Positions 27,068 to 35,895 of a stretch of 64,000 nt of DNA are shown here, piece after piece. The notes beneath the pieces are model-generated. The model was not told the DNA's origin, searched no databases, and was given only the letters and a program-made list of their open reading frames with translations. Where the stretch lies: positions 62,001 through 126,000 of the forward strand of contig JALNYU010000009.1 of NCBI GenBank assembly GCA_023229645.1, in the 5' to 3' direction. This DNA comes from Nevskia sp. GTDB lineage: Bacteria > Pseudomonadota > Gammaproteobacteria > Nevskiales > Nevskiaceae. The translations under genes were made by a program, and so were the position numbers. Each line of letters begins with the position of its first letter. Within the stretch, counting starts at the first letter, position 1.

Positions 27068-28705
27068 CTAGGCCCGGCCAAGCAATTCGGCACCGCCGCC
27101 AAGCGCCGGCCCGGCAGTTGGGTCGATGTTGTCGGGTTTCTTTGCAATCAAGGTCTGCGTTGTCAGAATTAGCGTCGCAACGGATGCGGCATTGCGCACG
27201 GCGCAGTAGCTGACTTTGACTGGATCGATAATGCCTTGAGCAAACAGATCAACGAATTTGCCGGTGCCGGCGTCGAGGCCCGTGTTCTGAGCCGACTGGC
27301 TGGCTTCGGCGATTACGGCATTGCCGTTGAGGCCCCGGTTATTGGCGATGTGGAACATCGGTTGCGCCAGCGCGCGCTGAAGCAACTCAGCGCCTTGTCG
27401 CACGGAGCCTTCGAGCCGTTCAATCGCCGGTTGTAATGTCTGCGCCGCGTGCAATAACGCCAGGCCCCCGCCGGGCACCACACCTTCGGCGATCGCCGCG
27501 CGTGCCGCATGAATGGAATCTTCGATTAAGTGCAAGCGGCGCTTCTGTTCGACGGCTGTCGCACCACCCGCCAAGATCAGCGCGGTGCCGCCTGAGAGCT
27601 TGGCAAGGCGTTCCTTGAACTTATCGCGTTCGATATTGGGTGGCGCCAGCTCGTGTTGGCGTGTCACTTGCTCCCGACGGGCTTTGACCGCGATCGGATC
27701 ACCGCCACCGGCGGTGACGATGGTCTGATTCGCTGACACGCGGATCTGCCTTGCGCTGCCGAGATCACGCGGCTCAGCTGCAGTAATTCGGCCGCCGAGG
27801 TCGCGCGAAATCACGCGGCCACCGACGACGATGCCGATATCTTCGAGCGTTGCTTTGCGCCAATGGCCATATTCCGGTGGATGAATGGCGGCGACTTGGA
27901 TGCCGTGCTTTTCTCGCCAGTTGAGTAAGCTGACGATGCAAGCGGCCGAGACTTCCTCCGCGATCAATAGAAACGGCCGTTTACTGTCGTCGAGCAGCTT
28001 CAACAGCGCGTCAACTTCCTCCTGCGTCTGCAATTTCAAGTCCGTCAGCAGGACCCGCGGATTATCAAGCACCGCCTGCATTCGCTCGACGTCCGTGACC
28101 ATGTGATGCGACAAATACCCACGGTCGAACGCCATGCCGTCCACCACTTCGAGTTGTGTCTCGACAGTGGCGCCGTGTTCAACCTCGACAATGCCCGTGG
28201 GGCCGACGCGTTCGAGCGCTTCCGCCACCAATCCGCCGGTGATCTCGTCATTCGCAGCTACAATCGCAACCGAACGTACCTGCGCTTGGCTGGTCAGCGG
28301 CCGCGCTGCTTGTTTCAGCGCGTCAATAGTCCATTCGACCGCGCGTTCAATGCCCTCGACCAATTCGACGGCATTGGCGCCGGCAGCAAGGCAGGCGAGG
28401 CCGTCCTGCACCAAGGCATCCGCGAGTACTGTGGCGGTCGTGGTGCCGTCGCCGGCGACTTCATTGGTTCGTCGCGAAACTTCGCGCAACACCTGTGCGC
28501 CGATGTTTTCGAATGGGTCCTCCAGTTCAATTTCATTGGCAATGCTGACGCCGTCCCGCGAAATGATCGGTGTGCCGATTGGTCGATCAATGATCGCATT
28601 CATCCCGCGGGGGCCAAGCGTGCCGCGCACCGCCTTGGCTAATTTTGCAACACCACGGCCGAGCGCAAGTCGCGCTGCTTCGTCGTGCAACATAATGTTA
28701 GGCAT
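27068..28705 (-). CDS. mimG: GroEL-like chaperonin of the monooxygenase cluster (MimG type)
   Basis: 545 residues with GroEL hallmarks: LGPRGMNAIIDRP, the ATP-site GDGTTTATVLADAL, VVPGGGLALLHAA, and the apical-domain segment VVDGMAFDRGYLSHHMVTD. It differs from housekeeping GroEL in lacking the GGM-rich tail (it ends GGGAELLGRA) and has no groES beside it. GroEL-like proteins encoded with mimABCD-type genes are required for folding of the hydroxylase. It follows the coupling-protein gene after an 88-bp gap and has a GAGGAG ribosome site. The symbol is by analogy. Confidence 0.88.
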   Translation of the reverse strand: MPNIMLHDEAARLALGRGVAKLAKAVRGTLGPRGMNAIIDRPIGTPIISRDGVSIANEIELEDPFENIGAQVLREVSRRTNEVAGDGTTTATVLADALVQDGLACLAAGANAVELVEGIERAVEWTIDALKQAARPLTSQAQVRSVAIVAANDEITGGLVAEALERVGPTGIVEVEHGATVETQLEVVDGMAFDRGYLSHHMVTDVERMQAVLDNPRVLLTDLKLQTQEEVDALLKLLDDSKRPFLLIAEEVSAACIVSLLNWREKHGIQVAAIHPPEYGHWRKATLEDIGIVVGGRVISRDLGGRITAAEPRDLGSARQIRVSANQTIVTAGGGDPIAVKARREQVTRQHELAPPNIERDKFKERLAKLSGGTALILAGGATAVEQKRRLHLIEDSIHAARAAIAEGVVPGGGLALLHAAQTLQPAIERLEGSVRQGAELLQRALAQPMFHIANNRGLNGNAVIAEASQSAQNTGLDAGTGKFVDLFAQGIIDPVKVSYCAVRNAASVATLILTTQTLIAKKPDNIDPTAGPALGGGAELLGRA

Positions 28706-28793
28706 TTCTGAATCTCCTCGTCGTTGTAATTATTTATAGTCGGTATCGACGCCCGGCCCACCGCGCGGACCGGACGTTTGCTGCCGTCTTGCG

Positions 28794-29150
28794 TTACTCG
28801 TAAGCCAGGGCCTCGTCCATGTCGCCGAACAAGACCACGGTGTTATCGTCGATCATCACCATCCGGCCGTAATGGGTCGATGTGGAGATTTCAAACAGAT
28901 GTGGCGTCATCGGACGGCCGAGCATTTCGCTGATCTCGTCCATTTTGAATTCGATCTTGCCTTCGCCATCGACGCGGATCATTGCCGGCATGTAGGTCAC
29001 GCGAATGCCGGGTTTGGACTGCATCAATTCAGCAATCGCGCGCGCTTCGACGCTATCGTTCATCGTCACGCCGCACTGGTGCGAGATCGTTTCTTCAAAC
29101 TTGATGTCGCTAAACGCCTTGAAAATATTTTCTTTATCGTGGACTGACAT
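28794..29150 (-). CDS. prmD: Monooxygenase coupling/effector protein (MmoB/DmpM family)
   Basis: 118 residues, the usual length. Typical pattern: CGVTMNDSVEARAIAELM, GIRVTYMPAMIRVDGEGKIEFKM with EISEMLG, then a C-terminal FGDMDEALAYE. The family has no cofactor; it binds the diiron hydroxylase and gates oxygen activation and electron transfer. It lies between the hydroxylase beta subunit and the chaperonin, the order seen in Prm/Mim operons. Confidence 0.92.
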   Translation of the reverse strand: MSVHDKENIFKAFSDIKFEETISHQCGVTMNDSVEARAIAELMQSKPGIRVTYMPAMIRVDGEGKIEFKMDEISEMLGRPMTPHLFEISTSTHYGRMVMIDDNTVVLFGDMDEALAYE

Positions 29151-29185
29151 TTAACACTCCATTTAAGTGATGATATCGAGCGCTT

Positions 29186-30262
29186 TTAGGCGGCCAACGT
29201 CGGTGGGATATCGAGGCCGAGCTGCTTCGCAATCAGACTGATCCGCTCGACCGCGGCGGCGAGCACATGGTTGAACTGCGTAACTTTCGCGTGTGGCAGG
29301 GACCAGATCGGCTGTAGATTTTTCGCACCAGCCATTGCCAGCGCGCCGTGATTGGCGAGCCAAGTGTTGAACAACAGCCGGTTATGTCCGCCGTGATTGG
29401 GGTCTTGCAGCAAGATGTGAATCAACTCGACGGTGTTGGCGAGGTTGCGCTGGTAGTCGCCTTCTGCCGACGACACAACCGTCGGCGTAATGAAGTCGTT
29501 TTGGGCCGCAGCCATTTGCATGACAAAGCCGCTGCGGAACAGCTCGCCGATCAAGGGTTCGAATACGATATTGACCGCGAAATACTTTTCCAGATAATCG
29601 GTTACGCCGCCAATTGTCTCAATCGCCCTGCGTGTCGGCTGCCAGATCGGATCTTCAAGCCAGTGCTGTTTGCCGGCGTCAAGATTAAAGCCGGGTAGGT
29701 CGATCGCGAGTTCGGCTAGATACAACGTTAGATCTTGTGCGAAACGCAGCTTATACGAGGAATTGGTCAGGATCGCACTATTGATCATCTGCGTGTAGCC
29801 GTAGCGCTGCGCGTGCATCGTCGCTGTGCCAAGGCCAAACTCGGCGTGCTTGTAGGCGCCAACATGCTGCTCTAGCACTTTGAGCCAGGCTTTATCGAAG
29901 CGCAGCGGAGCGCCGGAGCGCCGGCCGTTTTCGATTGCGTTTGAAATCATGCCGCAGATCGTTGACTGGCGCTGATAATGGGTCCGCTCCCATTCCTCGT
30001 CCACCGCACGGAATTGATGCCAGTTCGAGCTCTTGGCCGCGGTCCATTTTTCCGAATAGGTCGGCGTGCCGTCTGGAAACGAGATGATCCAGTCCTGTAG
30101 CAGATACCGTTTCGGGTCCGGCTGCACATCAACCGTCATGTCTTCGTAGTGTGTCGCCTTCCGGCCTTTAGGGTCGTAATAGTTATATTTCCGACTATCC
30201 CAGCCGACGAACTGCGCGGCGCCCGCAGCGCCCGATTTAATCTGTGTCTCGGGTATACCCAT
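29186..30262 (-). CDS. prmC: Diiron monooxygenase hydroxylase beta (small) subunit
   Basis: 358 residues. It begins near SRKYNYYDPKGRKATHYEDMTVDVQPDP, typical for the beta subunit of Prm/Mim-type soluble diiron monooxygenases, and has the ferritin-like helices (YKHAEFGLGTATMHAQRYG, FVMQMAAAQNDF) without a full set of iron ligands, as expected of the structural beta chain. GGAG precedes the ATG. It pairs with the alpha subunit to form the alpha2beta2 hydroxylase. Propane or a short alkane or alkene is the likely substrate (family inference). Confidence 0.92.
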   Translation of the reverse strand: MGIPETQIKSGAAGAAQFVGWDSRKYNYYDPKGRKATHYEDMTVDVQPDPKRYLLQDWIISFPDGTPTYSEKWTAAKSSNWHQFRAVDEEWERTHYQRQSTICGMISNAIENGRRSGAPLRFDKAWLKVLEQHVGAYKHAEFGLGTATMHAQRYGYTQMINSAILTNSSYKLRFAQDLTLYLAELAIDLPGFNLDAGKQHWLEDPIWQPTRRAIETIGGVTDYLEKYFAVNIVFEPLIGELFRSGFVMQMAAAQNDFITPTVVSSAEGDYQRNLANTVELIHILLQDPNHGGHNRLLFNTWLANHGALAMAGAKNLQPIWSLPHAKVTQFNHVLAAAVERISLIAKQLGLDIPPTLAA

Positions 30263-30327
30263 GTCATTCTCCTCTTATGCCGTTAGGGCTTGATAAGCGC
30301 TATAGAACCATCCGGTCATCGCGGGTA

Positions 30328-31365
30328 TTAGCGCGTCGCCGGAGTAAATTTGTCGAAATAGATACGATCTGGCGTAACGCCCGCCGATAGCAGTACCGGC
30401 AACAACGCATCAATCATTGGCGTCGGCCCGCAGGAATACGCGTCCATCTCGCCGGCCATATTTTCAGCTTCGAGTGTACGGGCGACGACATCGTGGATGA
30501 ATCCAGTGGCGCCACTCCAGCTGTCTTCTGGTGACGCCTGGGAGAGCGCCGGAATGAATTTAAAGTCTTTGATCTTGGCTGCGATTTCAGAAAATGCGTC
30601 AAGAAAGAACAGATCGCGTTTGCTGCGCGCACCGTAAAAAAAGCGTACTGGCCGTTGCTCGCCGCTAGCGACGTGATCACTGAGTATTGACCACAGCGGC
30701 GACATGCCCGAGCCACCGCCGACAAGTATCATCGGGCCGTCCCGGTTTTCACGGCGGAAACAGCCACCATACGGACCTTTGACCGAGACCGCGGTACCTG
30801 GCTGCAATGCGCCATCAAGTAGTGCCGAAAACGCACCGTCTGGATATTTCTTAATAATAAATTGCAGTTTATTCGGCTCGCCCGGGGTGTTCGCCATCGA
30901 ATACGAGCGGGTGATGCCGAACGAAGGCAACGTCAGCTCAACGAACTGGCCGGCCCAGAATTTCATTGGCTCGTCGAGTTCGATTTCGAGCATGCGGATA
31001 TCGTGCGTAAGGTCCGCAATACTCGAGACCTTGCCGGTGAAGTCTTTGATCGCGATCGAACGACTCATTAAGTCTTCGTCGTAATTCAGCAGTTCAACGG
31101 TAATATCGCTATAGGCGTAGGTGCGGCATAGCAAAATATGTCCGCTATCCCGTTCATAGTCTGGCAACGCAAATGTGGAATATTTTTGAACATCGACATC
31201 GCCGTCGAGCAGCCGGCACTTGCAACTACTGCATTGGCCTTCACGGCAACCGTGCATCACGGCTATACCTTGGCGAAAGGCTGCGTCAAGCACCCACTCG
31301 CCTTCTTCGACTTCCATTTCTACGCCGACGGGCTCGAAGCGGACGGTGTGTATACGTTTATCCAT
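30328..31365 (-). CDS. prmB: Monooxygenase reductase (2Fe-2S/FAD/NADH)
   Basis: 345 residues. The N-terminal plant-type ferredoxin domain has the cluster cysteines CREGQCSSCKC and a fourth Cys in ILLCRTYAYSD. The ferredoxin-reductase domain shows the FAD motif RSYSMANTPGE and the NAD-binding GGGSGMSPLWSIL and YSCGPTPMIDALL. It transfers electrons from NADH to the hydroxylase. Located immediately downstream of the interrupted alpha-subunit gene, separated by 74 bp with a strong hairpin. Confidence 0.93.
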   Translation of the reverse strand: MDKRIHTVRFEPVGVEMEVEEGEWVLDAAFRQGIAVMHGCREGQCSSCKCRLLDGDVDVQKYSTFALPDYERDSGHILLCRTYAYSDITVELLNYDEDLMSRSIAIKDFTGKVSSIADLTHDIRMLEIELDEPMKFWAGQFVELTLPSFGITRSYSMANTPGEPNKLQFIIKKYPDGAFSALLDGALQPGTAVSVKGPYGGCFRRENRDGPMILVGGGSGMSPLWSILSDHVASGEQRPVRFFYGARSKRDLFFLDAFSEIAAKIKDFKFIPALSQASPEDSWSGATGFIHDVVARTLEAENMAGEMDAYSCGPTPMIDALLPVLLSAGVTPDRIYFDKFTPATR

Positions 31366-31396
31366 CTTGTCGTCCTCAAGAGACGGGTGGTATGTG

Positions 31397-31428
31397 CCGC
31401 GTCCACGTACGGAAGCACGTGGACGCGG
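31397..31428. other. 12-bp perfect hairpin between alpha-subunit and reductase genes
   Basis: CCGCGTCCACGT (31397-31408) pairs with ACGTGGACGCGG (31417-31428) across an 8-nt loop. In the minus-strand mRNA it lies between the alpha-subunit stop and the reductase start. No T run follows, so it is more likely an intercistronic stability or processing element than a terminator. Confidence 0.65.
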
Positions 31429-31439
31429 GATGACGGGCT

Positions 31440-31620
31440 TTAGTTAAACGGATTAATCTTGAAACCAGCCCGGTAGTTGGCCAGATGCACTTCGCGCTGC
31501 GCCGGGTTCATCTCGCGCAGCAGCACCAGCGGACTCTTAATCGTGTGGCCGCGAACGTCGTCGAGTGTCCACATGCTCTTATTGTCAAAGCGCAGGTGTG
31601 GTTGCGTGTAGCGCGCGTTT
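31440..31620 (-). pseudogene. prmA: 3' remnant of hydroxylase alpha subunit, cut by the prophage
   Basis: About 60 codons ending KINPFN and stop. The residues QPHLRF, MWTLDDVRGHTIKSP and LLREMNPAQREVHLANYRA are the C-terminal end of Prm/Mim-type hydroxylase alpha subunits, normally about 540 residues. The diiron-site helices are absent. Coding similarity stops where phage-end-like sequence starts, near 31621; the first Met in the frame belongs to the phage end. The missing 5' part should lie beyond the far end of the prophage. Confidence 0.82.
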
Positions 31621-31649
31621 TGATTTGGCCTATTTTTACGTTTGATTTG
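31618..31649. repeat. Probable prophage terminus with paired direct repeats
   Basis: TTTGATTTG occurs at 31618-31626 and again at 31641-31649, 23 bp apart. Mu-like phages begin with TG and carry spaced transposase-binding repeats at each end. The first TG, at 31621, is the best guess for the terminal dinucleotide; the exact base and the host duplication cannot be fixed without the other end. Confidence 0.5.
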
Positions 31650-31690
31650 TCCCACCAATTATTGGGATTTAAATGAGCTTTTTAGGACTG

Positions 31691-32512
31691 TCAAAAATCC
31701 AGGTTTAAGCCGATGGTTTCGGTCATTGATTTAGCTGCTGGCCAACCTTCATGCCAGTTACCGATGATCAGCTCTTTAGCCGGTTGCGCGTTCTGCCCTC
31801 CACCGACGGTGTAATTGATCGCTACTGTCGTCATCGGAAATTCAGCAAATACTTTCCGAATATCCGGGTGATCGTTGATCGACACGATCATCGTTCCGTC
31901 GATCTCGCGCATGTACTGAGCCATATTTTCGTAGTGCTCAAAGCCAAACTCGACGCCATAGCCTGCGGTCTGCCAGTACGGCGGATCGCAGTAAAACAGC
32001 GTATGTGGCCGATCGTAGCGTTTCACGACATCGGTCCAGGGCAGGTTTTCTATATATGCCGAGGAGAGACGCAGGTGCGCCGCGCTCAGTTCCTCCTCGA
32101 TCCGAAGAAGATTGAGTTTGGGCGGTGCTGTTGTGGCATAGCCAAAGGTCTGGCCTTCAACTCGTCCGCCGAAGGCATTGCGTTGAAGATAGTAAAAGCG
32201 CGCGGCGCGCTGAATATCTGTGAGCGTTCTTGGCGCTTTTGCCAGTTCCCACTCAAAGACGGTTCTGCTAGTTAATGCCCATTTGAATTGCCGGATAAAC
32301 TCTTCCAAGTGGTTCTGCACCACACGGTAGAGGTTAACTAGCTCGCCGTTGACGTCATTGATGACCTCAACTTCGCTCGGCGGTTTCATGAAAAACAACG
32401 CCGCTGCACCACAGAACGGTTCGACATAGCAAGTGTGTTCTGAAAACAACGGCAGGATGTGCGGCGCTAAGCGGCGCTTGCCGCCGAGCCACGGGATAAT
32501 CGGTTGCGACAC
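31691..32512 (-). CDS. Phage DNA adenine methylase (D12 class)
   Basis: 273 residues from a GTG at 32512 preceded by AAGGGG. The SAM-binding motif PWLGGKRRLAPHIL is near the N terminus, FCGAAALFFMKP follows, and the catalytic DPPYWQ motif is in the second half; these define class D12 (Dam-like) N6-adenine methyltransferases. An ATG at 32650 would add 46 residues without family similarity. Being the last gene before the phage end, it occupies the place of mom in Mu, where a DNA modification gene protects phage DNA from host restriction (role inferred). Confidence 0.88.
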   Translation of the reverse strand: MSQPIIPWLGGKRRLAPHILPLFSEHTCYVEPFCGAAALFFMKPPSEVEVINDVNGELVNLYRVVQNHLEEFIRQFKWALTSRTVFEWELAKAPRTLTDIQRAARFYYLQRNAFGGRVEGQTFGYATTAPPKLNLLRIEEELSAAHLRLSSAYIENLPWTDVVKRYDRPHTLFYCDPPYWQTAGYGVEFGFEHYENMAQYMREIDGTMIVSINDHPDIRKVFAEFPMTTVAINYTVGGGQNAQPAKELIIGNWHEGWPAAKSMTETIGLNLDF

Positions 32513-32529
32513 GTTGACCCCTTTTATTG

Positions 32530-32547
32530 ACGCGGTTTTTCCCGCGT
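32530..32547 (-). promoter_or_regulatory. Hairpin just upstream of the methylase ribosome site
   Basis: In the minus-strand RNA, ACGCGG pairs with CCGCGT around GAAAAA, about 10 nt before the AAGGGG of the GTG start. In Mu, mom translation is controlled by RNA structure at its start; a comparable role here is speculative. Confidence 0.35.
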
Positions 32548-32683
32548 GTAAGGCTTGCTTCGCTCTGCGCGCAGAGTGAAGGAGCCTCGGCTGGTCCACG
32601 GTGTACTGCACCGGGTTCTGGCGGTCATGCCGGCGCGCTAACGCCGTCATGACCGCTCCTTTTTTCATCTCGCCAAACCTCGG

Positions 32684-33118
32684 CTATATCAGCGATTTCA
32701 ATTCCAATACGCCAGCCTGGGCCGAAACGGCGATGCAGTGGCGGATGTTGAGGGCGGTGCAAAATGCGGATGACAGCGGCAGCACTGGCAAGCCGTCTTC
32801 ACCCAGCGTCAGCGGCTCGCCGAGCGCGGCGCGGGCCAGTTCGCGGCTGATGGTGAGGGTGTCCATCACGTCCGCCGGCGCGGTGTAGCAGGCTTCGGAC
32901 ATGATTGGCGTGCCATCGACATCAGCCACCGTCGTGCCTTCGTCGTCGATCTGCCGCGCGCGGGCGGTGACGAGGGTGTTGTTGGTCACCGGTACGCGCT
33001 CAGCGCGGATCAGCAGCGCAATGCGTGCGCCGGTATCGAGTTCGACCACAGTTTCGCCGGTTGGAATCGGCGGCTCGGAATTGTCGGTGACGATTTGATC
33101 AATCACGGTGTAGCTCAT
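32684..33118 (-). CDS. Phage protein of unknown function downstream of the tail tip
   Basis: 144 residues, overlapping the 926-residue tail protein by 4 bp, so translated with it. It has a beta-rich N-terminal half (TGETVVELDTGARIALLIRAERVPV) and a more helical C-terminal half. No family recognised; position suggests a minor tail or fibre-associated protein. Confidence 0.7.
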   Translation of the reverse strand: MSYTVIDQIVTDNSEPPIPTGETVVELDTGARIALLIRAERVPVTNNTLVTARARQIDDEGTTVADVDGTPIMSEACYTAPADVMDTLTISRELARAALGEPLTLGEDGLPVLPLSSAFCTALNIRHCIAVSAQAGVLELKSLI

Positions 33119-35895
33119 GGGATTTGTCCGCCGCCGCCGCCCGGATTGCCTGGTGGAACGCCGCCGCCGCCGGTAGATGGCACGGTGACGCTGACGTAGC
33201 CGATGTAAATGCGGCCGTCGGCCGCGGCCATGTCGGTACGGTTCACAGTGGCGATCAACGGCCGGGCGCCGCCGGCATAGGTGGGGTCGTCGATATAGAG
33301 GTAATAGGTGGCGGTTGTGCCGCGCGCCTGCGAAATGCTGGTGCTCGATGCCGTGTACGCCACGCTGACGCTGCCGGCGACCAGCGTACTAGCGCTTGTT
33401 GAGAGCGTGACCACGCTCGGGCTGGCGCTGCTATACGCGGCATCGATACTCATGCCGCTGAACAAGCTGCGCACGCCGCCGGTATGCAGGGCCAGTGTGG
33501 CGCGGGCATCGCCCAGCTGCAGGCCGCCGCCGGGCAGCGTCAAACGATGATTGCCGCCGTTTAGCTGCGCACCACGGATGCGGCCGTACACCGGGCCATC
33601 TGGTAGTTCGTCGAGGCTGCGCAGCGTCGGCACAGCTGAGACGTCGTCGGCGTACCACGTGCCGGCCGTGGCACCCGATAACACGATCTGCACGACAGCG
33701 TAAGCGGTACCGGAAGGTGCAACTCCGGTGGCTCGGCTCAACGCATAGGCCGTCGACGCCGATAAGGCATTGCCGGCTGCGGTGCCGATCTGCAGATCGG
33801 AAGCATTCCGCCACGAGATCCGCACCGAGAGCGTGCCGGCCGCACCGGCCGTGCTCTTGCCCCAAGCATAGGCGATCAGCATGTCACCGGCGCCGATATG
33901 AACGCGGGCGGTGTTGGTCAGCCTGGCAGCGTTACCGGCGGTGATCGCCGCGCACCAGGTGCCGGTGCGGGCGTTGGCGTCAGCGGCAATCGTCCAGGTG
34001 CCACCGGATGAGGTCCAGCCGATAACCCCGGCTTCAAAGCCGGGGTTGCGCACAAGCGTTGGCGTGTTCGGCTCGGTGGGGTCGGCGCCGTCTTGCACGG
34101 TCTTGCCGACCACGCGGACGACGTTGCTGTAGTCGCTAAGCTCGCCATACGGCCCGCGCAGGTTGATGCGGTAGTCGTAAATAATGCCGGCGACGTCGGC
34201 ATCCCGCCACGCCGTGCCGTAAGTGATCGCGCGCAGGGTGTAGGCGTTTGCCGTGGCGATCGAGCGAAAAATCTGCACTTGGTCGTAGCGATAGGCATCG
34301 GCTACGGACCACGACAAATGCACGCCGTCGGCAATGCTCAGGCCGGTCAGACCCGTGGGTGCGGGCGGCTTGGCGTAGCTCACCGTCGGGCTGGTTGGCG
34401 GCGGCAGCGCTTGCAGGCCGGCGATGCCGTAATCAGCGAGTGCGTCTTCGCTCAGCGTGAGCATCGGGCCGGATTCGCTCCAGGCGATCTGCGTGATGCG
34501 AAACGTGCGGCCGGATAAATCGAAACCGGCGAGATTAACCGTGCCGGTTTCCCACAAATCCAAGGTGATGCCCTTAAAGTTGCACGGCAGCGTGATCTGC
34601 ATCTGGCGGCGTGATTTCTGGCCCATTAAGCGGCCGAGGAATTGCGCTTGAATCACATCCGGGCAAGTGGGGAAATTGCCATCGCGGTAAATCCGAAAGC
34701 CGCCGTCCTGCGCTTCAAACGCGGCGTTGGTATAGGCCGGCACTTCGGTGTTGGTGTAGCCGCCGCGTTCGTCCGGGCAGGAAATCCGCACGGCGTTGTA
34801 GAGTTTCGACAGCTCGTTTTTCGGCACGATTTGCGGCGCGCCGGCGAGCCAGGAATCGTCGATCACAAACGATGGCGTGCGATATGCCCCGGCGTAGATG
34901 AAATACTGCCCGCCGATGCGTAAAAACACCCCGGCCATGCTGTCCAGCAGCATCGACAAATTCTCGGCACGGGTGCTCGGCGTGGTTTGCAGCGCCGCCG
35001 AAACCCGGTAGAGCTTGCCGCCCATGCCGTTGCTCTGATCACAGACGTTGGCGGCCGCGGCCACCGAAAACCAATTCAGCTCTGTCGCCGGCACGCCCAT
35101 GCCGCCATCGTCCGACGACATCAGGGCGTAGGTTGCCGCGCAGATCGCCGGGTTATCTGACCACGCCCAGGTGCTCGGGTTGTTGGCCCGTTGGCTGCCG
35201 GCGCCGCCGGCGGTGCTATCCAAACGTGGGTCGTAACAGCGCTGGCCGTACAGCTCCACGGTGATATTCGGGATGCGGCCTTGGAAGGCTTTTTGAAAAG
35301 CGGCATCGTCATCCACGTCGCGAAATAGGCGGATATGGCTGACGGCGATACCGCGAGCGTAATCCGTTGTTTGGCCAATGCCGAGAAACGCCAAGATTGG
35401 ATCCGCGCCTTGCGTGCTGGTGCCGCGGCGGAAGTAGAGCCTGACCAGATTTGCGAATTGCCCGGCGGTGACGCTATAAACCTGCATCGGTTGGCCGAGC
35501 GTGTCGGTTGTTGTGGTCGCAGTGATCGATGCCGTTTCGATCACGGTTTCGTCCATCCAGATCCGGCCGATGCGATCACAGCCGCCGGCGTGCGTGGCCG
35601 AGTGCGCCAGCGCGATGCTCAAATACGCGTTGCTGGCGCCGCTGGTTTCCAAGCCGATGATCACGCCGCCGACGCGGGCTTTGCCGAAGACGATGGCGTG
35701 CGATTCGCTCGTGCCGCGGACGTTGGCTTTGACGCTCTGCAGATCGGCGTTGGTTTGGGCGCGGTGTGGCCGAGAAAGATCTTGGACGCCGGCGAGAATG
35801 GTAAACGCGCCATTTAAAACGAGGCCCGGTTGGCCGGTCACGACTCCGACAACGACTTCAACGACCCCAACAATGATTTTTACGACGCCGCTCAT
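33115..35895 (-). CDS. Large phage tail tip/host-specificity protein
   Basis: 926 residues. The N terminus is hydrophobic (IIVGVVEVVVGVV), followed by a central-tail-hub-like domain (RVGGVIIGLETSGASNAYLS, then GKLYRVSAALQTTPSTRAE) as in J-like proteins of siphophages. The middle has a fibronectin-III-like module (PPAPTGLTGLSIADGVHLSW). The C-terminal third has a carbohydrate-binding-like jelly roll (NPGFEAGVIGWTSSGGTW) and ends in a Gly-rich tail. It probably forms the tail tip and binds the host surface. Overlaps both neighbours by 4 bp. Confidence 0.8.
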   Translation of the reverse strand: MSGVVKIIVGVVEVVVGVVTGQPGLVLNGAFTILAGVQDLSRPHRAQTNADLQSVKANVRGTSESHAIVFGKARVGGVIIGLETSGASNAYLSIALAHSATHAGGCDRIGRIWMDETVIETASITATTTTDTLGQPMQVYSVTAGQFANLVRLYFRRGTSTQGADPILAFLGIGQTTDYARGIAVSHIRLFRDVDDDAAFQKAFQGRIPNITVELYGQRCYDPRLDSTAGGAGSQRANNPSTWAWSDNPAICAATYALMSSDDGGMGVPATELNWFSVAAAANVCDQSNGMGGKLYRVSAALQTTPSTRAENLSMLLDSMAGVFLRIGGQYFIYAGAYRTPSFVIDDSWLAGAPQIVPKNELSKLYNAVRISCPDERGGYTNTEVPAYTNAAFEAQDGGFRIYRDGNFPTCPDVIQAQFLGRLMGQKSRRQMQITLPCNFKGITLDLWETGTVNLAGFDLSGRTFRITQIAWSESGPMLTLSEDALADYGIAGLQALPPPTSPTVSYAKPPAPTGLTGLSIADGVHLSWSVADAYRYDQVQIFRSIATANAYTLRAITYGTAWRDADVAGIIYDYRINLRGPYGELSDYSNVVRVVGKTVQDGADPTEPNTPTLVRNPGFEAGVIGWTSSGGTWTIAADANARTGTWCAAITAGNAARLTNTARVHIGAGDMLIAYAWGKSTAGAAGTLSVRISWRNASDLQIGTAAGNALSASTAYALSRATGVAPSGTAYAVVQIVLSGATAGTWYADDVSAVPTLRSLDELPDGPVYGRIRGAQLNGGNHRLTLPGGGLQLGDARATLALHTGGVRSLFSGMSIDAAYSSASPSVVTLSTSASTLVAGSVSVAYTASSTSISQARGTTATYYLYIDDPTYAGGARPLIATVNRTDMAAADGRIYIGYVSVTVPSTGGGGVPPGNPGGGGGQIP

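Noticed and set aside
31647..31680. TGTCCC... as the exact phage terminus
   Set aside because: Possible because many Mu-like ends start TGT, but the paired TTTGATTTG repeats favour an end at about 31621; cannot be settled without the other end.
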